The notes beneath the pieces were generated by a model. That model ran no database searches, had not been told where the DNA came from, and saw nothing but the letters and a program-made list of their open reading frames with translations. A program made the translations under genes and the position numbers. A stretch of DNA of 58,708 nt from Elusimicrobia bacterium RIFOXYA12_FULL_51_18 (GTDB lineage Bacteria > Elusimicrobiota > Elusimicrobia > Elusimicrobiales > UBA9959), in NCBI GenBank assembly GCA_001800245.1, contig MGVA01000022.1, positions 1-58,708 on the forward strand, given 5' to 3'. Shown in pieces: positions 18,223-27,072 of the stretch (position 1 is its first letter; each line of letters opens with the position of its first letter).

Positions 18223-19560
18223 ATGGAAAATACCGGAGAGGACTGGGTAAACAGAACGGACTGGATAGACGGCTATGTCGCGCGCATAAAACCTTATGTG
18301 CGCGTGCGCCGCGCCGATTCGCTGCTTATAAAGATACCTAATCAGGCCTATAAACTGAACCCGCAGGGGCTTAAAGTTCTGGAATATTTGATGGAAGGCG
18401 GGAAGATCGCGGATGTGCTGGCCGGTTATGAAGATAAGGAAGCGGTGTCGCTGGATCTTTACTGTTTCTTCAAGGACCTGACGGCGCTTTTAAAAGGCTG
18501 TTATAATGAGAAGGAAGAGCGGCGGGCTGTGGAGAAGAAGCCTTTTTCTCTGCCTTACAATTCCCTGCCGGTCTTAAGTGAGATCGCCGTCACCTATCGT
18601 TGCAACCTCGCCTGCAGATTCTGCTACGCGGCCTGCGGGTGTAAGAAAGACGAGGCTGTTCCCGATATTCCCGCCGGGCGGCTGAAAGAAATTCTGGATA
18701 TTATCAGCAAAGAGGCGCAGGTTCCCTCCGTGAGCTTCACCGGGGGGGAGCCGCTGCTGCGCCCGGAACTGCCCGGGCTGGTAGAATATGCCAAAAGCCT
18801 TGGCATGTGGACTAACCTTATAAGCAACGGCACTTTGCTCACTCCTGAAAAAGTTGCCGCGCTCAAAGCCGCCGGCCTTGATTCCGCCCAGGTCAGCATC
18901 GAGGGCGGTGCGGCCCCGACGCATGACCGTATAGTGGCGCGGTCCGGCGCGTTCGACGCGGCGGTGAGCGGGATAAAAAATCTGCTGAAAGCCGGAATAC
19001 GGGTGCACACCAATACCACGGTTTCGGCGCTGAACAAAGATTCCCTGCCTGACATCGTGGAACTGGTTAAAACTTTGGGGCTTGGTAAATTTTCCATGAA
19101 CATGCTGATGCCGGTAGGCTCCGCAGGCGCGAACCTGGAAGAAACTTTTATCTCCTACACCGAGATCGGTCCGGTTATAGAGGAAATCCGCGGCCTGGCT
19201 GAAAGAGCGGGGCTGGAATTTATGTGGTATTCCCCGACTCCGATGTGCGTTTTCAACCCGGTGGCCAAAGGGCTGGGCAATAAGGGCTGCGCCGCCTGCG
19301 ACGGGCTTTTGAGCCTGGCTCCGAACGGCGATATCCTGCCCTGTTCAAGTTATCCGAAACCGATGGGTAATATTCTGGAGCACAAAGGTTCTTTCAGGGA
19401 ATTGTGGGAAAGCGTGCCGTTCAAATTTTTCCAGAAAAAGGGCTTCGCCCATGATCTTTGCAAAAAATGCGAGGACTTCGCCGTCTGTAACGGGGGCTGT
19501 CCCCTTTACTGGGAGAAAGCCGGTTACAAAGAATTGCTGGAAGCGGGGAGAAAATCATGA
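18223..19560 (+). CDS. Radical SAM/SPASM maturase with an N-terminal PqqD-like domain
   Basis: In this 445-residue protein, residues about 15-100 resemble a PqqD/RRE-type peptide-binding domain (IPNQAYKLNPQGLKVLEYL...). The radical SAM core begins at CNLACRFC (Cys127, 131, 134), with SFTGGEPLLRPEL for SAM contact. The C-terminal SPASM region has GCAACDG, DILPC and CKKCEDFAVCNGGCP, enough cysteines for auxiliary Fe-S clusters. Such enzymes modify ribosomal peptides or proteins by thioether, C-C or epimerisation chemistry. No separate precursor peptide is seen; the ACHX tail of the upstream gene is the obvious candidate substrate. The stop overlaps the next ATG (ATGA). Confidence 0.92.
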   Translation: MENTGEDWVNRTDWIDGYVARIKPYVRVRRADSLLIKIPNQAYKLNPQGLKVLEYLMEGGKIADVLAGYEDKEAVSLDLYCFFKDLTALLKGCYNEKEERRAVEKKPFSLPYNSLPVLSEIAVTYRCNLACRFCYAACGCKKDEAVPDIPAGRLKEILDIISKEAQVPSVSFTGGEPLLRPELPGLVEYAKSLGMWTNLISNGTLLTPEKVAALKAAGLDSAQVSIEGGAAPTHDRIVARSGAFDAAVSGIKNLLKAGIRVHTNTTVSALNKDSLPDIVELVKTLGLGKFSMNMLMPVGSAGANLEETFISYTEIGPVIEEIRGLAERAGLEFMWYSPTPMCVFNPVAKGLGNKGCAACDGLLSLAPNGDILPCSSYPKPMGNILEHKGSFRELWESVPFKFFQKKGFAHDLCKKCEDFAVCNGGCPLYWEKAGYKELLEAGRKS

Positions 19561-20606
19561 ACCTGTTCCCTCCGCCCGAGAAAGACGGGCAGATAAAATT
19601 CGTGGCGGCCAAAGGCCTGGCCTATAAGCCGCGTATGTGGTCGATCGCCGCGCTGTTGCTGATCGGCCTGGGCCTGCAGTTGACGGTGTCTTTCTGGGCG
19701 GGCCTGGCGGTCCTGTCGGCCGCGTCCCTGCTTGGGATGGTAAAGGGGTACGACGCCAGGCCTAAGGGCGCCTCCGTGCCGACCTGGGAGCGTGTTACTC
19801 CGGACGAATACACGAAGGTAAAACTTAAGGCCGAACAGCTTAAGCGGTGGGATGAGGATGTCTTTGATATCACCAACACGTACGGCGTATTGATGTTCGG
19901 CGCGGTCTGCGCCGCTTGCGCCGGCGCGTATGTCATTCTGGCCGCAAATTTAGGTTTCCCGCACGGCTATTGGTTCTTTGTGGGGTTGGACGCGGTCATT
20001 GTTCTCCTGCCGCTCTGGCTTACCGGCGTCAGGGAATACCTGCGCAAAGACAAACTTATCATAAAGATAAATCTTCTGGAGAGCATGATCGGGCTTCTGA
20101 CCGCGCCCAGCGAGGTGCAAATATATCCGATGCTGGCGCTGGCCGGAAAGGGAGAGGGGAAGGCGGAGCCTGAGGACGCAAGACTGCTGGTGAAGCTTGT
20201 CGGGGCTCCGGCGGCTTTTTACGGGATGCAGGCGCAGATTTCCATCAACAGCGTGCAGGGGAAAGATTATCCGTACCTGTATTGTGTGCTGATCGGTAAA
20301 AAAGGCGCCGGTCTTTTAGAGGGTTATGAGCGGTTTATACAAGCGCCGGAGAAATCCTTCGGCGCTTCGCTCCGGAGATTTTTACTGGGCGGATCGGGAG
20401 TGTCGGGGCAAAAGCTGGTTTATGAGCCGCAAACAAACCAGGCCGCCGATCTCCTGGTGGTCCGCCAGTTCGCGGAGGGGAATATAGGTTATTCCACCTC
20501 CGGGCAGGCCGCCGCTTCTATAGTAACGGCGGCGTTGGAGCTGGCTAAAAAACTTGTCAGGGCCAATGCCCCGGCCGCCCCATCAGCGTCGTTTAGACAG
20601 GAGTGA
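19557..20606 (+). CDS. Membrane protein of unknown function coupled to the radical SAM gene
   Basis: This 349-residue protein is translationally coupled by a 4-bp overlap with the radical SAM gene. Hydrophobic segments lie at about 26-58 and 108-160; the rest (about 165-349) is a soluble C-terminal domain rich in Ala and Gly. No family is recognised. Tight coupling implies the same pathway, possibly assembly, export or protection of the modified membrane protein (inference). Confidence 0.78.
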   Translation: MNLFPPPEKDGQIKFVAAKGLAYKPRMWSIAALLLIGLGLQLTVSFWAGLAVLSAASLLGMVKGYDARPKGASVPTWERVTPDEYTKVKLKAEQLKRWDEDVFDITNTYGVLMFGAVCAACAGAYVILAANLGFPHGYWFFVGLDAVIVLLPLWLTGVREYLRKDKLIIKINLLESMIGLLTAPSEVQIYPMLALAGKGEGKAEPEDARLLVKLVGAPAAFYGMQAQISINSVQGKDYPYLYCVLIGKKGAGLLEGYERFIQAPEKSFGASLRRFLLGGSGVSGQKLVYEPQTNQAADLLVVRQFAEGNIGYSTSGQAAASIVTAALELAKKLVRANAPAAPSASFRQE

Positions 20607-20618
20607 AAGTATACGGTT

Positions 20619-21725
20619 ATGGCTGCATATAAGCGGTTAACCCGAATCCTGCAATTTAAGCCGGTTTCCATTGGCAAACCGGCGGCACAAGAAAATGCAG
20701 GATTCCCCGCAACCGCGGGTCGTGAATTTTCAGCGCTATGCGCGAAAATTCACGAGGGCGTATCCGTCGCGAAGCGGCCCCTGAGCACTGAGAAGGGGAA
20801 AAATGCAACTGCATTTTTCAGGTTAATTCTGATGATATGCTGTTTTAGCGCCGCCGGATGCGGCACCGCGCCTAAAAACAGGTTCCTGAATCCGTTGATA
20901 ATAGAAGCGCAACATATTCCCTTGCCGGTGATTAAGCAGAAAGTTTTCGCCTTGATGGAAAAAAACCTGCGCGAAGGGAATGCCACGCACATATCGGTAT
21001 ATTTTCAATCCCTCAAGACAGGCTACTGGTTCGGTTTTGACGAACATGAAAAATTCAAGCCTGCCAGCCTGATGAAGCTGTATCTGATGATACATGTATT
21101 GCATGAAGCCGAAATAAAACCGGAAATATTAAAGCAACGGGTGCGGATAGTCAGCCACGACCCGCTTATGTACCCGGAAATTTTGCCGTCGCGCACGCTG
21201 ACCGCGGGAGAAGTGTATTCGGTGGAAGAGCTGTTGCTGCATATGATCAAATATTCCGATAATAACGCGACCGATCACCTGTATTCGATTTTCAAGGGGC
21301 CCGGGTTGCGGCAGGTCTATGAGGATTTCGGACTGGTAGTTGACGAGAGCAGCGACGACGATATCCTTACCGTGAAACAATTTTTAATGGCGCTGCTGTC
21401 TCTTTATAATTCCACTTACCTTAGAAGGGACATGTCGGAAAAAGCCCTTGAATATCTTGCCCAGTCGGAATTTAAGGCGGGCATTGCCGCGGGGGTCCCC
21501 CATAATATAGCGATAGCGCATAAGTTCGGAGAGCGCGCTATCGGAACCCAGGATGGAGTTTTTGTCAAACAGCTTCACGACTGCGCAATTGTGTACCATC
21601 CCGATCACCCTTATCTTTTAGGGGTTATGACGCGCGGTGAAGATATGAACAAGCTTGTCGCGGTAATTAAGGGCATTTCCAGGCTTGTATATAAAGAAGT
21701 GAACAGCCGGGATGTCGGGAAATAA
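20619..21725 (+). CDS. Class A beta-lactamase-like serine hydrolase, probable lipoprotein, 5' end altered by an element
   Basis: The full ORF has 368 residues. Catalytic motifs of the class A serine hydrolase fold are present: SLMK (Ser150, Lys153), YSDN (Ser213-Asn215) and a KFG in place of KTG (302-304). A lipobox-like SAAGC ends at Cys81, but residues 1-68 are encoded by the family B element. No ATG, GTG or TTG start lies between 20619 and the ATG at 20832, which would leave only MICCFSAAGC. Either translation begins in the element, or the native start was displaced. Beta-lactam hydrolysis or peptidoglycan-related activity is possible. Confidence 0.82.
   Translation: MAAYKRLTRILQFKPVSIGKPAAQENAGFPATAGREFSALCAKIHEGVSVAKRPLSTEKGKNATAFFRLILMICCFSAAGCGTAPKNRFLNPLIIEAQHIPLPVIKQKVFALMEKNLREGNATHISVYFQSLKTGYWFGFDEHEKFKPASLMKLYLMIHVLHEAEIKPEILKQRVRIVSHDPLMYPEILPSRTLTAGEVYSVEELLLHMIKYSDNNATDHLYSIFKGPGLRQVYEDFGLVVDESSDDDILTVKQFLMALLSLYNSTYLRRDMSEKALEYLAQSEFKAGIAAGVPHNIAIAHKFGERAIGTQDGVFVKQLHDCAIVYHPDHPYLLGVMTRGEDMNKLVAVIKGISRLVYKEVNSRDVGK
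20638..20825. mobile_element. MITE-like element, family B, copy 1 (188 bp)
   Basis: The element runs from TAACCCGAATCCTGCA (20638) to GCATTTTTCAGGTTA (ending 20825). The ends are imperfect inverted repeats beginning with TA. Related copies lie at 23172-23276 and 54359-54553. This copy occupies the 5' end of the next ORF: its right end falls six bases before the internal ATG at 20832. Confidence 0.72.
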
Positions 21726-21956
21726 AAGATCGGGCCGGCGGGGGAAATAGCAAAAGGGCGAACAGCTCCGGTTTTTACAACTGTCGCGCGATCAATAGCC
21801 CGCCTGAACTTTGACGGTTTTTGCGGATTCGGACAGCAAAGGCCTATTTTGTCCTGGGTCTTAAGACCATCTCAAACTGGGAACATTGACCCTAGCCGGG
21901 TTTCGTGGTTCTTTGTAAGATAGAGGTAGCAGATGACAATTACGGAGGGAGGACAA

Positions 21957-22964
21957 ATGGTAAAAACGATGTCGGTTATGGCGTTTGCGCTTTGTGTTTC
22001 TGTAGCTGCAAATGCCGCGGATGTGAACTTCAACCAGAACATAGATGTTAAAGCTGTTATTTCCGATATGCATGCGGCGCCGGGTTTTTCTGTGCCGCTG
22101 CCTAAATATATAAGCAGCCAGAGATGGACTTCTGATTCCGGGTCTGTATGGATAAGCCCGTCCATGAGCCCTGTAAACACGGTCAACCTCAGCATTCGCG
22201 AAGAAATAGAAGAATGCCATCAGGAACCAGTGCAGACGCTTGTGCCTAATTATTGTCCGCCTCCTGTCGGTCCCGGACACGGCGGTCCCGGTGGTCCCGG
22301 ACACGGCGGTCCCGGCGGACATCACCGTGGAGTGGTATTGTACGGGAACTATAATGGTCATCACAACGGCGGCGGTTATGGATGCGGATATCACTATGAA
22401 ACCCGCTATGAAACCCGGTGCTCCACTTATTATGGCGCTACCATGAATAAGCAGTCGGTGGTTACAGTGAACCGCAATCCGCAGGAAATGCTTCCCTGGG
22501 AGAGCGATAACTTCACGGTAACGCTCAACGGCTACGGCATGAACATTCAGCAGCCCGGCGATCCGGCGTTTGCGTATTCCACCAACAGGGTGGGTGATAA
22601 CTTCAACATTAATATCGGGAACAAAGTAGCCAGCGCTCCGGACAGGAACGGCATTGCGGTCGGAGCATTCTCAGTGTCAGGCTCTAAATTCAGCCTTGCG
22701 CTCAGCGATAAATGGTCCGCGTATTATCAGGGCGAGAAGATCAGGCTCCATGTGGAGCTTTATAAAGAGAAAGGCGGCAGCGATTCGCTCTTCGACATCC
22801 GCGACCTGGAGTTGGACACGGCCCCCAGCTATGAGATCGGCTTCAAGGACGTTGAAAAAACCGGCATGTTCTATGCGACGGTAAAGTTCACCCGCATAGG
22901 CAATGTCTCAACGCAGCAGCAGATGGATATGGGCCGCACGCAGTCTATCCCCAAAGACTACTGA
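21957..22964 (+). CDS. Secreted His/Gly-rich protein of unknown function
   Basis: I start this 335-residue protein at 21957, which has GGAGG at good spacing and yields a clean signal peptide (MVKTMSVMAFALCVSVAANA|ADV). An upstream in-frame ATG at 21933 is not needed. Residues about 110-140 hold GPGHGGPGG repeats and His-rich patches that could bind metal, followed by a YGC...ETRYETRCS stretch. The C-terminal ~170 residues look like a beta-rich domain. No family is recognised. A terminator follows. Confidence 0.8.
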   Translation: MVKTMSVMAFALCVSVAANAADVNFNQNIDVKAVISDMHAAPGFSVPLPKYISSQRWTSDSGSVWISPSMSPVNTVNLSIREEIEECHQEPVQTLVPNYCPPPVGPGHGGPGGPGHGGPGGHHRGVVLYGNYNGHHNGGGYGCGYHYETRYETRCSTYYGATMNKQSVVTVNRNPQEMLPWESDNFTVTLNGYGMNIQQPGDPAFAYSTNRVGDNFNINIGNKVASAPDRNGIAVGAFSVSGSKFSLALSDKWSAYYQGEKIRLHVELYKEKGGSDSLFDIRDLELDTAPSYEIGFKDVEKTGMFYATVKFTRIGNVSTQQQMDMGRTQSIPKDY

Positions 22965-22981
22965 GATCCGGCTTAAATAAA

Positions 22982-23017
22982 AAAACCGCTCCGAAGCATG
23001 GGGCGGTTTTTTTTGTC
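22982..23017 (+). terminator. Rho-independent terminator after the His/Gly-rich gene
   Basis: The stem AAACCGCTCC / GGGGCGGTTT has one G-T pair, a GAAGCAT loop and a run of eight T. It begins 18 bp after the stop codon. Confidence 0.85.
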
Positions 23018-23171
23018 TTGCCGCGGGCGTTTGCGGCTAAGCAATGATCACGCAATAAGTTTTTTGAGCAAGGGGCTTCCCCGCGATTTTAAAGTTATAC
23101 CGGTCCCGATGGTCGCGAGATGTTTTCCATGGATTGTTTCTTGGTATAATTTAAAAGGAAATAATCTCTTT

Positions 23172-23276
23172 TAGCCCGAATCCTGCGGTTCAACTTGGTG
23201 AAATGCGGGGTGTATGCCGCGCAAAGCGCACCGGAAGCTCCGCGAAGGGAAAAATTCAACTGAATTTTTCAGGTTA
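23172..23276. mobile_element. MITE-like element, family B, copy 2 (105 bp, internally deleted)
   Basis: It starts TAGCCCGAATCCTGCGG and ends GAATTTTTCAGGTTA. The right half matches copy 3 (54359-54553) closely, including GTGTATGCCGCGC and AAAAATTCAACTGAATTTTT; the middle is missing. It lies 135 bp upstream of nifU and creates a spurious open N-terminal extension of that gene. Confidence 0.72.
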
Positions 23277-23411
23277 GGCGTTTGGCGGTTCCCATGCGTC
23301 CACCGGCCACAGGTTCCCGTGCGCGGGGCGGAAACGGCAGGGTTTGCCGATAGTGTTGCGTCTGCGCGGGGTTTCGGGCGGTTTCTCTTTCATCGTTTTT
23401 CGGAGGCGATT

Positions 23412-24245
23412 ATGTGGAACTATACTGAAAAAGTTTACGAGCATTTCAAAAACCCCAAGAATGTCGGAGAGATAGAGAACCCCGACGGAACAGGCGAGGT
23501 GGGAAGCATTATTTGCGGCGACGCTCTTAAACTGACGCTCAGGATAGATAAACCCACCGAAAAGATCCTGGACGCGAAGTTCAAAACTTTCGGCTGCGCC
23601 TCGGCCATCGCTTCCTCATCCGCGCTGACCGAGATGATCAAGGGCAAAACACTCAATGAGGCCGCCAAGATCACTAACAATGAGATAGCCGAGTACCTGG
23701 GCGGCCTGCCCAGCGAGAAAATGCACTGCTCCGTTATGGGGATGGAAGCCCTGGAAGCGGCTATCAAGAACTATCGCGGCGGCAAGGCCGAGAAGGTCAT
23801 TGTGGGCGCGGGCGAGCGTATCGTGTGCAAGTGTTTCAGCGTGACCGAGGGCAAGATCGTGAGGGCTATAAGGGATAACAACCTGAAGACCGTGGAAGAG
23901 ATTACCAATTTTACCAAGGCCGGCGGCGGATGCCGCCAATGCGTGGGCGAGATAGAGAAGATCCTGAAGGATTATTGGGCCCGGGCCGAGCACAAGACAT
24001 TCTCTAAAATGACCGTGGTGGAAAAGGTTAAAATGGTGGAAAAAGTGCTGGCCGAGGAAGTTAATCCAAAACTTAAACTGGACGGCGGCTGGATAGAGCT
24101 GGTGGATCTGGAAGGTGATAAGGTAAAGGTCCGCTTCCTGGGCATGTGCTCAAGCTGCCCCTCTTCGGCTATGACGCTTAAAAACGTGGTTGAAAAAGAA
24201 TTAAAGGAAAAGATAGATCCGGCGCTGGTAATTGAAGCTCAGTAA
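23412..24245 (+). CDS. nifU: Three-domain NifU-type Fe-S cluster scaffold
   Basis: I start at the ATG at 23412, which has GGAGG five bases upstream; the open frame back to 23214 runs through a repeat element. The 277-residue protein has an IscU-like domain with Cys35, Cys62 and Cys106, a BFD-like [2Fe-2S] domain with CKC (139, 141) and CRQC (174, 177), and a C-terminal NifU domain with CSSC (246, 249). It assembles Fe-S clusters using sulfur from the adjacent NifS. No nitrogenase genes are nearby, so a general housekeeping role is likely. Confidence 0.95.
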   Translation: MWNYTEKVYEHFKNPKNVGEIENPDGTGEVGSIICGDALKLTLRIDKPTEKILDAKFKTFGCASAIASSSALTEMIKGKTLNEAAKITNNEIAEYLGGLPSEKMHCSVMGMEALEAAIKNYRGGKAEKVIVGAGERIVCKCFSVTEGKIVRAIRDNNLKTVEEITNFTKAGGGCRQCVGEIEKILKDYWARAEHKTFSKMTVVEKVKMVEKVLAEEVNPKLKLDGGWIELVDLEGDKVKVRFLGMCSSCPSSAMTLKNVVEKELKEKIDPALVIEAQ

Positions 24246-24308
24246 TAAAAGTATGAGACTGTGAGCGTGATCGCGGGGCGTGGATCGCCGGTTTATCGGA
24301 GCAGGCTT

Positions 24309-25520
24309 ATGGAAAACCCAAAAGTAATTTATTTAGATAACAACGCCACCACGCGGGTGGCGCCGGAAGCGGCCGAAGCGATGCGGCCTTTTTTTACCGA
24401 GGCGTACGGCAATCCCTCCAGCATGCATTTCTTCGGCGGCGGCGTGCAAAAACACCTTGATGAAGCCAGGCAGAAAGTGGGAGCGCTGATAGGCGCGGCC
24501 CCCGAAGAGATTGTTTTCACCAGCTGCGGAACTGAAAGCGATTCTACCGCGATCTGGTCGGCTTTACGCGCATATCCGGAGAAAAAACATATCGTGACCA
24601 CCAAAGTGGAGCATCCGGGAGTGCTGAACGTGTGCAAATTCCTCGAATCCCAGGGCTGGCGCGTGACCTATCTGCCGGTTGACGGTGAAGGCCGGTTGAA
24701 CCTGGAAGATCTGAAACTTGCCGTGACGCCGGAAACCGCCATCGTTTCCATCATGTGGGCGAATAATGAGACCGGCGTGGTTTTTCCGGTGGAAGAGGCT
24801 GCCCGCATCGTTCACGCCAAAGGGGCGCTGTTCCACACCGACGCCGTGCAGGCCGTGGGTAAGCTCCCGATAAATCTTAAGGACGCCAGGATAGATATGC
24901 TTTCGCTCTCCGGGCATAAGTTTCACGCTCCCAAAGGCATAGGCGTGCTGTATGTCAGAAAAGGTGCGCGCTTCTCGCCGTTCATGATGGGCGGACACCA
25001 GGAGCGGGGCCGCCGTGCCGGCACGGAGAATGTCCCGTATATCGTCGGCCTGGGTAAAGCGGCGGAACTCGCGCTCAATAACATGGAAAAAGAGAACGTC
25101 TATGTGAAGGGCTTGCGCGACCGGCTCCAGGCCGGGCTGGTCAAAACTATTAAAAATGCGCGGGTGAACGGAGGGGGGGCAGAACGTCTGCCCAATACCG
25201 CCAACATCAGTTTTGAGTATGTGGAAGGGGAATCCATCCTCATCATGCTGAGTGAAAAGGGCATTTGCGCCTCGTCCGGCTCGGCCTGCACTTCCGGTTC
25301 TCTTGAGCCTTCGCACGTGATGCTTTCTATGGCCGTGCCGCAGACTTACGCCCACGGGTCCATCCGGTTCTCTTTCAGCGTTTATAACACCGGGGAAGAT
25401 GTGGACGCGGTATTGAAAGAGCTGCCCCCCATAATCGAGCGTCTGCGGGCTATTTCGCCTTTTGCCGACGGCAAACCCCTGTTCGGCATGGACGCCTGTG
25501 AGGCGCATAAACACTGCTAG
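24309..25520 (+). CDS. nifS: Cysteine desulfurase NifS/IscS
   Basis: From the ATG at 24309 the protein has 403 residues and begins like the family (VIYLDNNATT). It is a PLP enzyme: Lys204 in SGHKFHAPKG forms the Schiff base, His101 is in VEHPGV, and the sulfur-accepting Cys327 lies in SSGSACTSG on the long mobile loop of group I enzymes. It removes sulfur from cysteine for NifU, encoded 63 bp upstream. A GTG-start extension to 24261 is open but unlikely. Confidence 0.95.
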   Translation: MENPKVIYLDNNATTRVAPEAAEAMRPFFTEAYGNPSSMHFFGGGVQKHLDEARQKVGALIGAAPEEIVFTSCGTESDSTAIWSALRAYPEKKHIVTTKVEHPGVLNVCKFLESQGWRVTYLPVDGEGRLNLEDLKLAVTPETAIVSIMWANNETGVVFPVEEAARIVHAKGALFHTDAVQAVGKLPINLKDARIDMLSLSGHKFHAPKGIGVLYVRKGARFSPFMMGGHQERGRRAGTENVPYIVGLGKAAELALNNMEKENVYVKGLRDRLQAGLVKTIKNARVNGGGAERLPNTANISFEYVEGESILIMLSEKGICASSGSACTSGSLEPSHVMLSMAVPQTYAHGSIRFSFSVYNTGEDVDAVLKELPPIIERLRAISPFADGKPLFGMDACEAHKHC

Positions 25521-25526
25521 TCCGCT

Positions 25527-25548
25527 AACCCCGGGAAACGGGGTTTTT
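25527..25548 (+). terminator. Terminator after nifS
   Basis: The short hairpin AACCCCG-GGAAA-CGGGGTT is followed by TTT, seven bases after the nifS stop. Confidence 0.7.
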
Positions 25549-25632
25549 CGGGCTAGTCGCAAGTCTCAAGTCACAGGCCGTAAGATTGTTTTAACAGCGG
25601 ATAATTTATAGAATAGGGAACGCAGATTTAAC

Positions 25633-25706
25633 GGGCCCGTAGCTCAGTTGGTTAGAGCAGACGACTCATAATCGTCGGGTCGTAGGTTCAAGTCCTACCG
25701 GGCCCA
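25633..25706 (+). tRNA. tRNA with CAU anticodon (elongator Met, or Ile2)
   Basis: The 74-nt cloverleaf has acceptor arms GGGCCCG / CGGGCCC, a D-arm GCTCAGTTGGTTAGAGC, an anticodon loop CTCATAA (CAU), a T-loop GGTTCAAGTCC and discriminator A. CCA is not encoded. The D-arm looks like elongator tRNA-Met, but a lysidine-modified tRNA-Ile2 also reads CAU and cannot be excluded. Confidence 0.92.
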
Positions 25707-25714
25707 GTAATTTT

Positions 25715-25748
25715 AAAAGGCCGCCTTGATAAAAGGCGGCCTTTTAAT
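25715..25748. terminator. Bidirectional terminator between the tRNA and the convergent MORN gene
   Basis: An 11-bp perfect stem AAAAGGCCGCC / GGCGGCCTTTT with a 9-nt loop has A-runs and T-runs on both sides, so it can terminate transcription from both strands. Confidence 0.85.
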
Positions 25749-25770
25749 TGGAAAACGGCGGACGGCGAGG

Positions 25771-26898
25771 TCACTTCTTTACGGCTTCCCCATTCTTATT
25801 AAAGGTGTATTCCTCGGCCGGCATCCCGCTTTTGTTGTAAACCTTAAGCGAACCGATCTCGTTTTTCACGAAGACGAACGCTTTCTCAAGTTTTCCGTCC
25901 TTATTGTAAACTTTGACCATGCCGTCCGGCACCTTACCGGTTTTTGAGGTGATATTTAAATCGTTATCAAGAGTCAGCTTTGCTACATATTTGTCATTCA
26001 GGTAGAAAGTAAATCGTTCGCCTCTGGCCAGGCTCTGGATCTTAGCCGTCACCATGGATTCCGGCGATGTCTGGTCGGATTCCGTTTCGGGCGCCGGTGT
26101 TTCCGCGGTTTTGGGTTTCTCCGCAGTGCGCCCGGCTATGTAAAAGAGTTCCGATCTCAAGTCTCCGGTTTCATCGAATTCTCTGGAAAAACCGTCCTGT
26201 ATCCCGTCCTTGAAGGTCTGCTCGAACATGAGTTTGGCGTTCTTGTTAAAGAAGCGTACCGCCCCGTTGAGCCTCCCGGCCTGATAATAAGCTTCGCTCT
26301 GAAGAACTCCGTTGGGATAATAGGCCTTGAGGGGGCCGGAAGTTTTAGTGTTGATGATGGTTTTTTCGGTCTTAAGGTTCCCGTCGTTATAATATTCTTT
26401 ATAAGAGCCGTCCTTGATAAACCCCTGCAGGCCTAACAATTCGCCTTTAGCGTCAAAAGTCTCGGTGGCAATGGCGATATCGTTTTCAAAATAAATTTTT
26501 TCAAAAGACAGGGAAATAGTGCTGAGGGTCACGGTTTTAAAAGTGCATTTGGGGTCCGGCCCGGGCCCGGCCGGGAGTTCGGCGGGAGCGGTGGCGGCTG
26601 AGCCGGACGGGGTGGAAAGGGATATGGTCTCTATCGGAGGCGTAACCGCCGGACTGGAAATGGAAACCGCGGCGGTTGAGGATTTGAACGGTTCGGCCGC
26701 CGCTATTACAGGCGCTTCAATATTTTGAATATCGTTTTTGTTTATATTCAGGCTGCCGTACTTGGTTTTTATCAGTTTCACTCCGTCCATCTCGCCTTCC
26801 ACGGAGCCTTCAAGGCGCGTGCCGTCCTTGAGAGTTATGATGTCGGCGTACCCGTTAAGCGCAGTCAACAGCGAAACGATGAATATTGATGCTTTCAT
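25771..26898 (-). CDS. Secreted protein with MORN/YwqK-like repeats
   Basis: I start at the ATG at 26898, preceded by GGAGGAG, giving about 375 residues with a signal peptide (MKASIFIVSLLTALNGYA|D). Residues about 20-50 form a small beta domain (ITLKDGTRLEGSVEGEMDG). A Pro/Ala/Ser-rich linker leads to several repeats of the YwqK/MORN type (YKEYYNDGNLKTEK, LKAYYPNGVLQSEAYYQAG, VRFFNKNAKLMFEQTFKDG). Such repeats occur in exported proteins and some immunity proteins; the function here is unknown. Confidence 0.82.
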   Translation of the reverse strand: MKASIFIVSLLTALNGYADIITLKDGTRLEGSVEGEMDGVKLIKTKYGSLNINKNDIQNIEAPVIAAAEPFKSSTAAVSISSPAVTPPIETISLSTPSGSAATAPAELPAGPGPDPKCTFKTVTLSTISLSFEKIYFENDIAIATETFDAKGELLGLQGFIKDGSYKEYYNDGNLKTEKTIINTKTSGPLKAYYPNGVLQSEAYYQAGRLNGAVRFFNKNAKLMFEQTFKDGIQDGFSREFDETGDLRSELFYIAGRTAEKPKTAETPAPETESDQTSPESMVTAKIQSLARGERFTFYLNDKYVAKLTLDNDLNITSKTGKVPDGMVKVYNKDGKLEKAFVFVKNEIGSLKVYNKSGMPAEEYTFNKNGEAVKK

Positions 26899-27072
26899 TT
26901 GCTCCTCCGCATACCGGCTGGGATGCCGCTGAAGTGATGCCGGTTTCCGCAAGCCCAATCCTTACTTTATTTTAGCAAATGCTCCCCCATATTTTGCCGG
27001 ATAGCGTTATTGGCGGCGCCGATCATACGCGCGGGGGAATTAGATTACGGGTACGATACGCGCAGGAATAGA

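Noticed and set aside
23214..23411. N-terminal extension of nifU
   Set aside because: It reads through the family B element, while the ATG at 23412 has a strong ribosome site and matches the family start.
24564..25562. Minus-strand ORF of 332 codons over nifS
   Set aside because: Shadow of nifS, whose catalytic residues are all intact on the plus strand.
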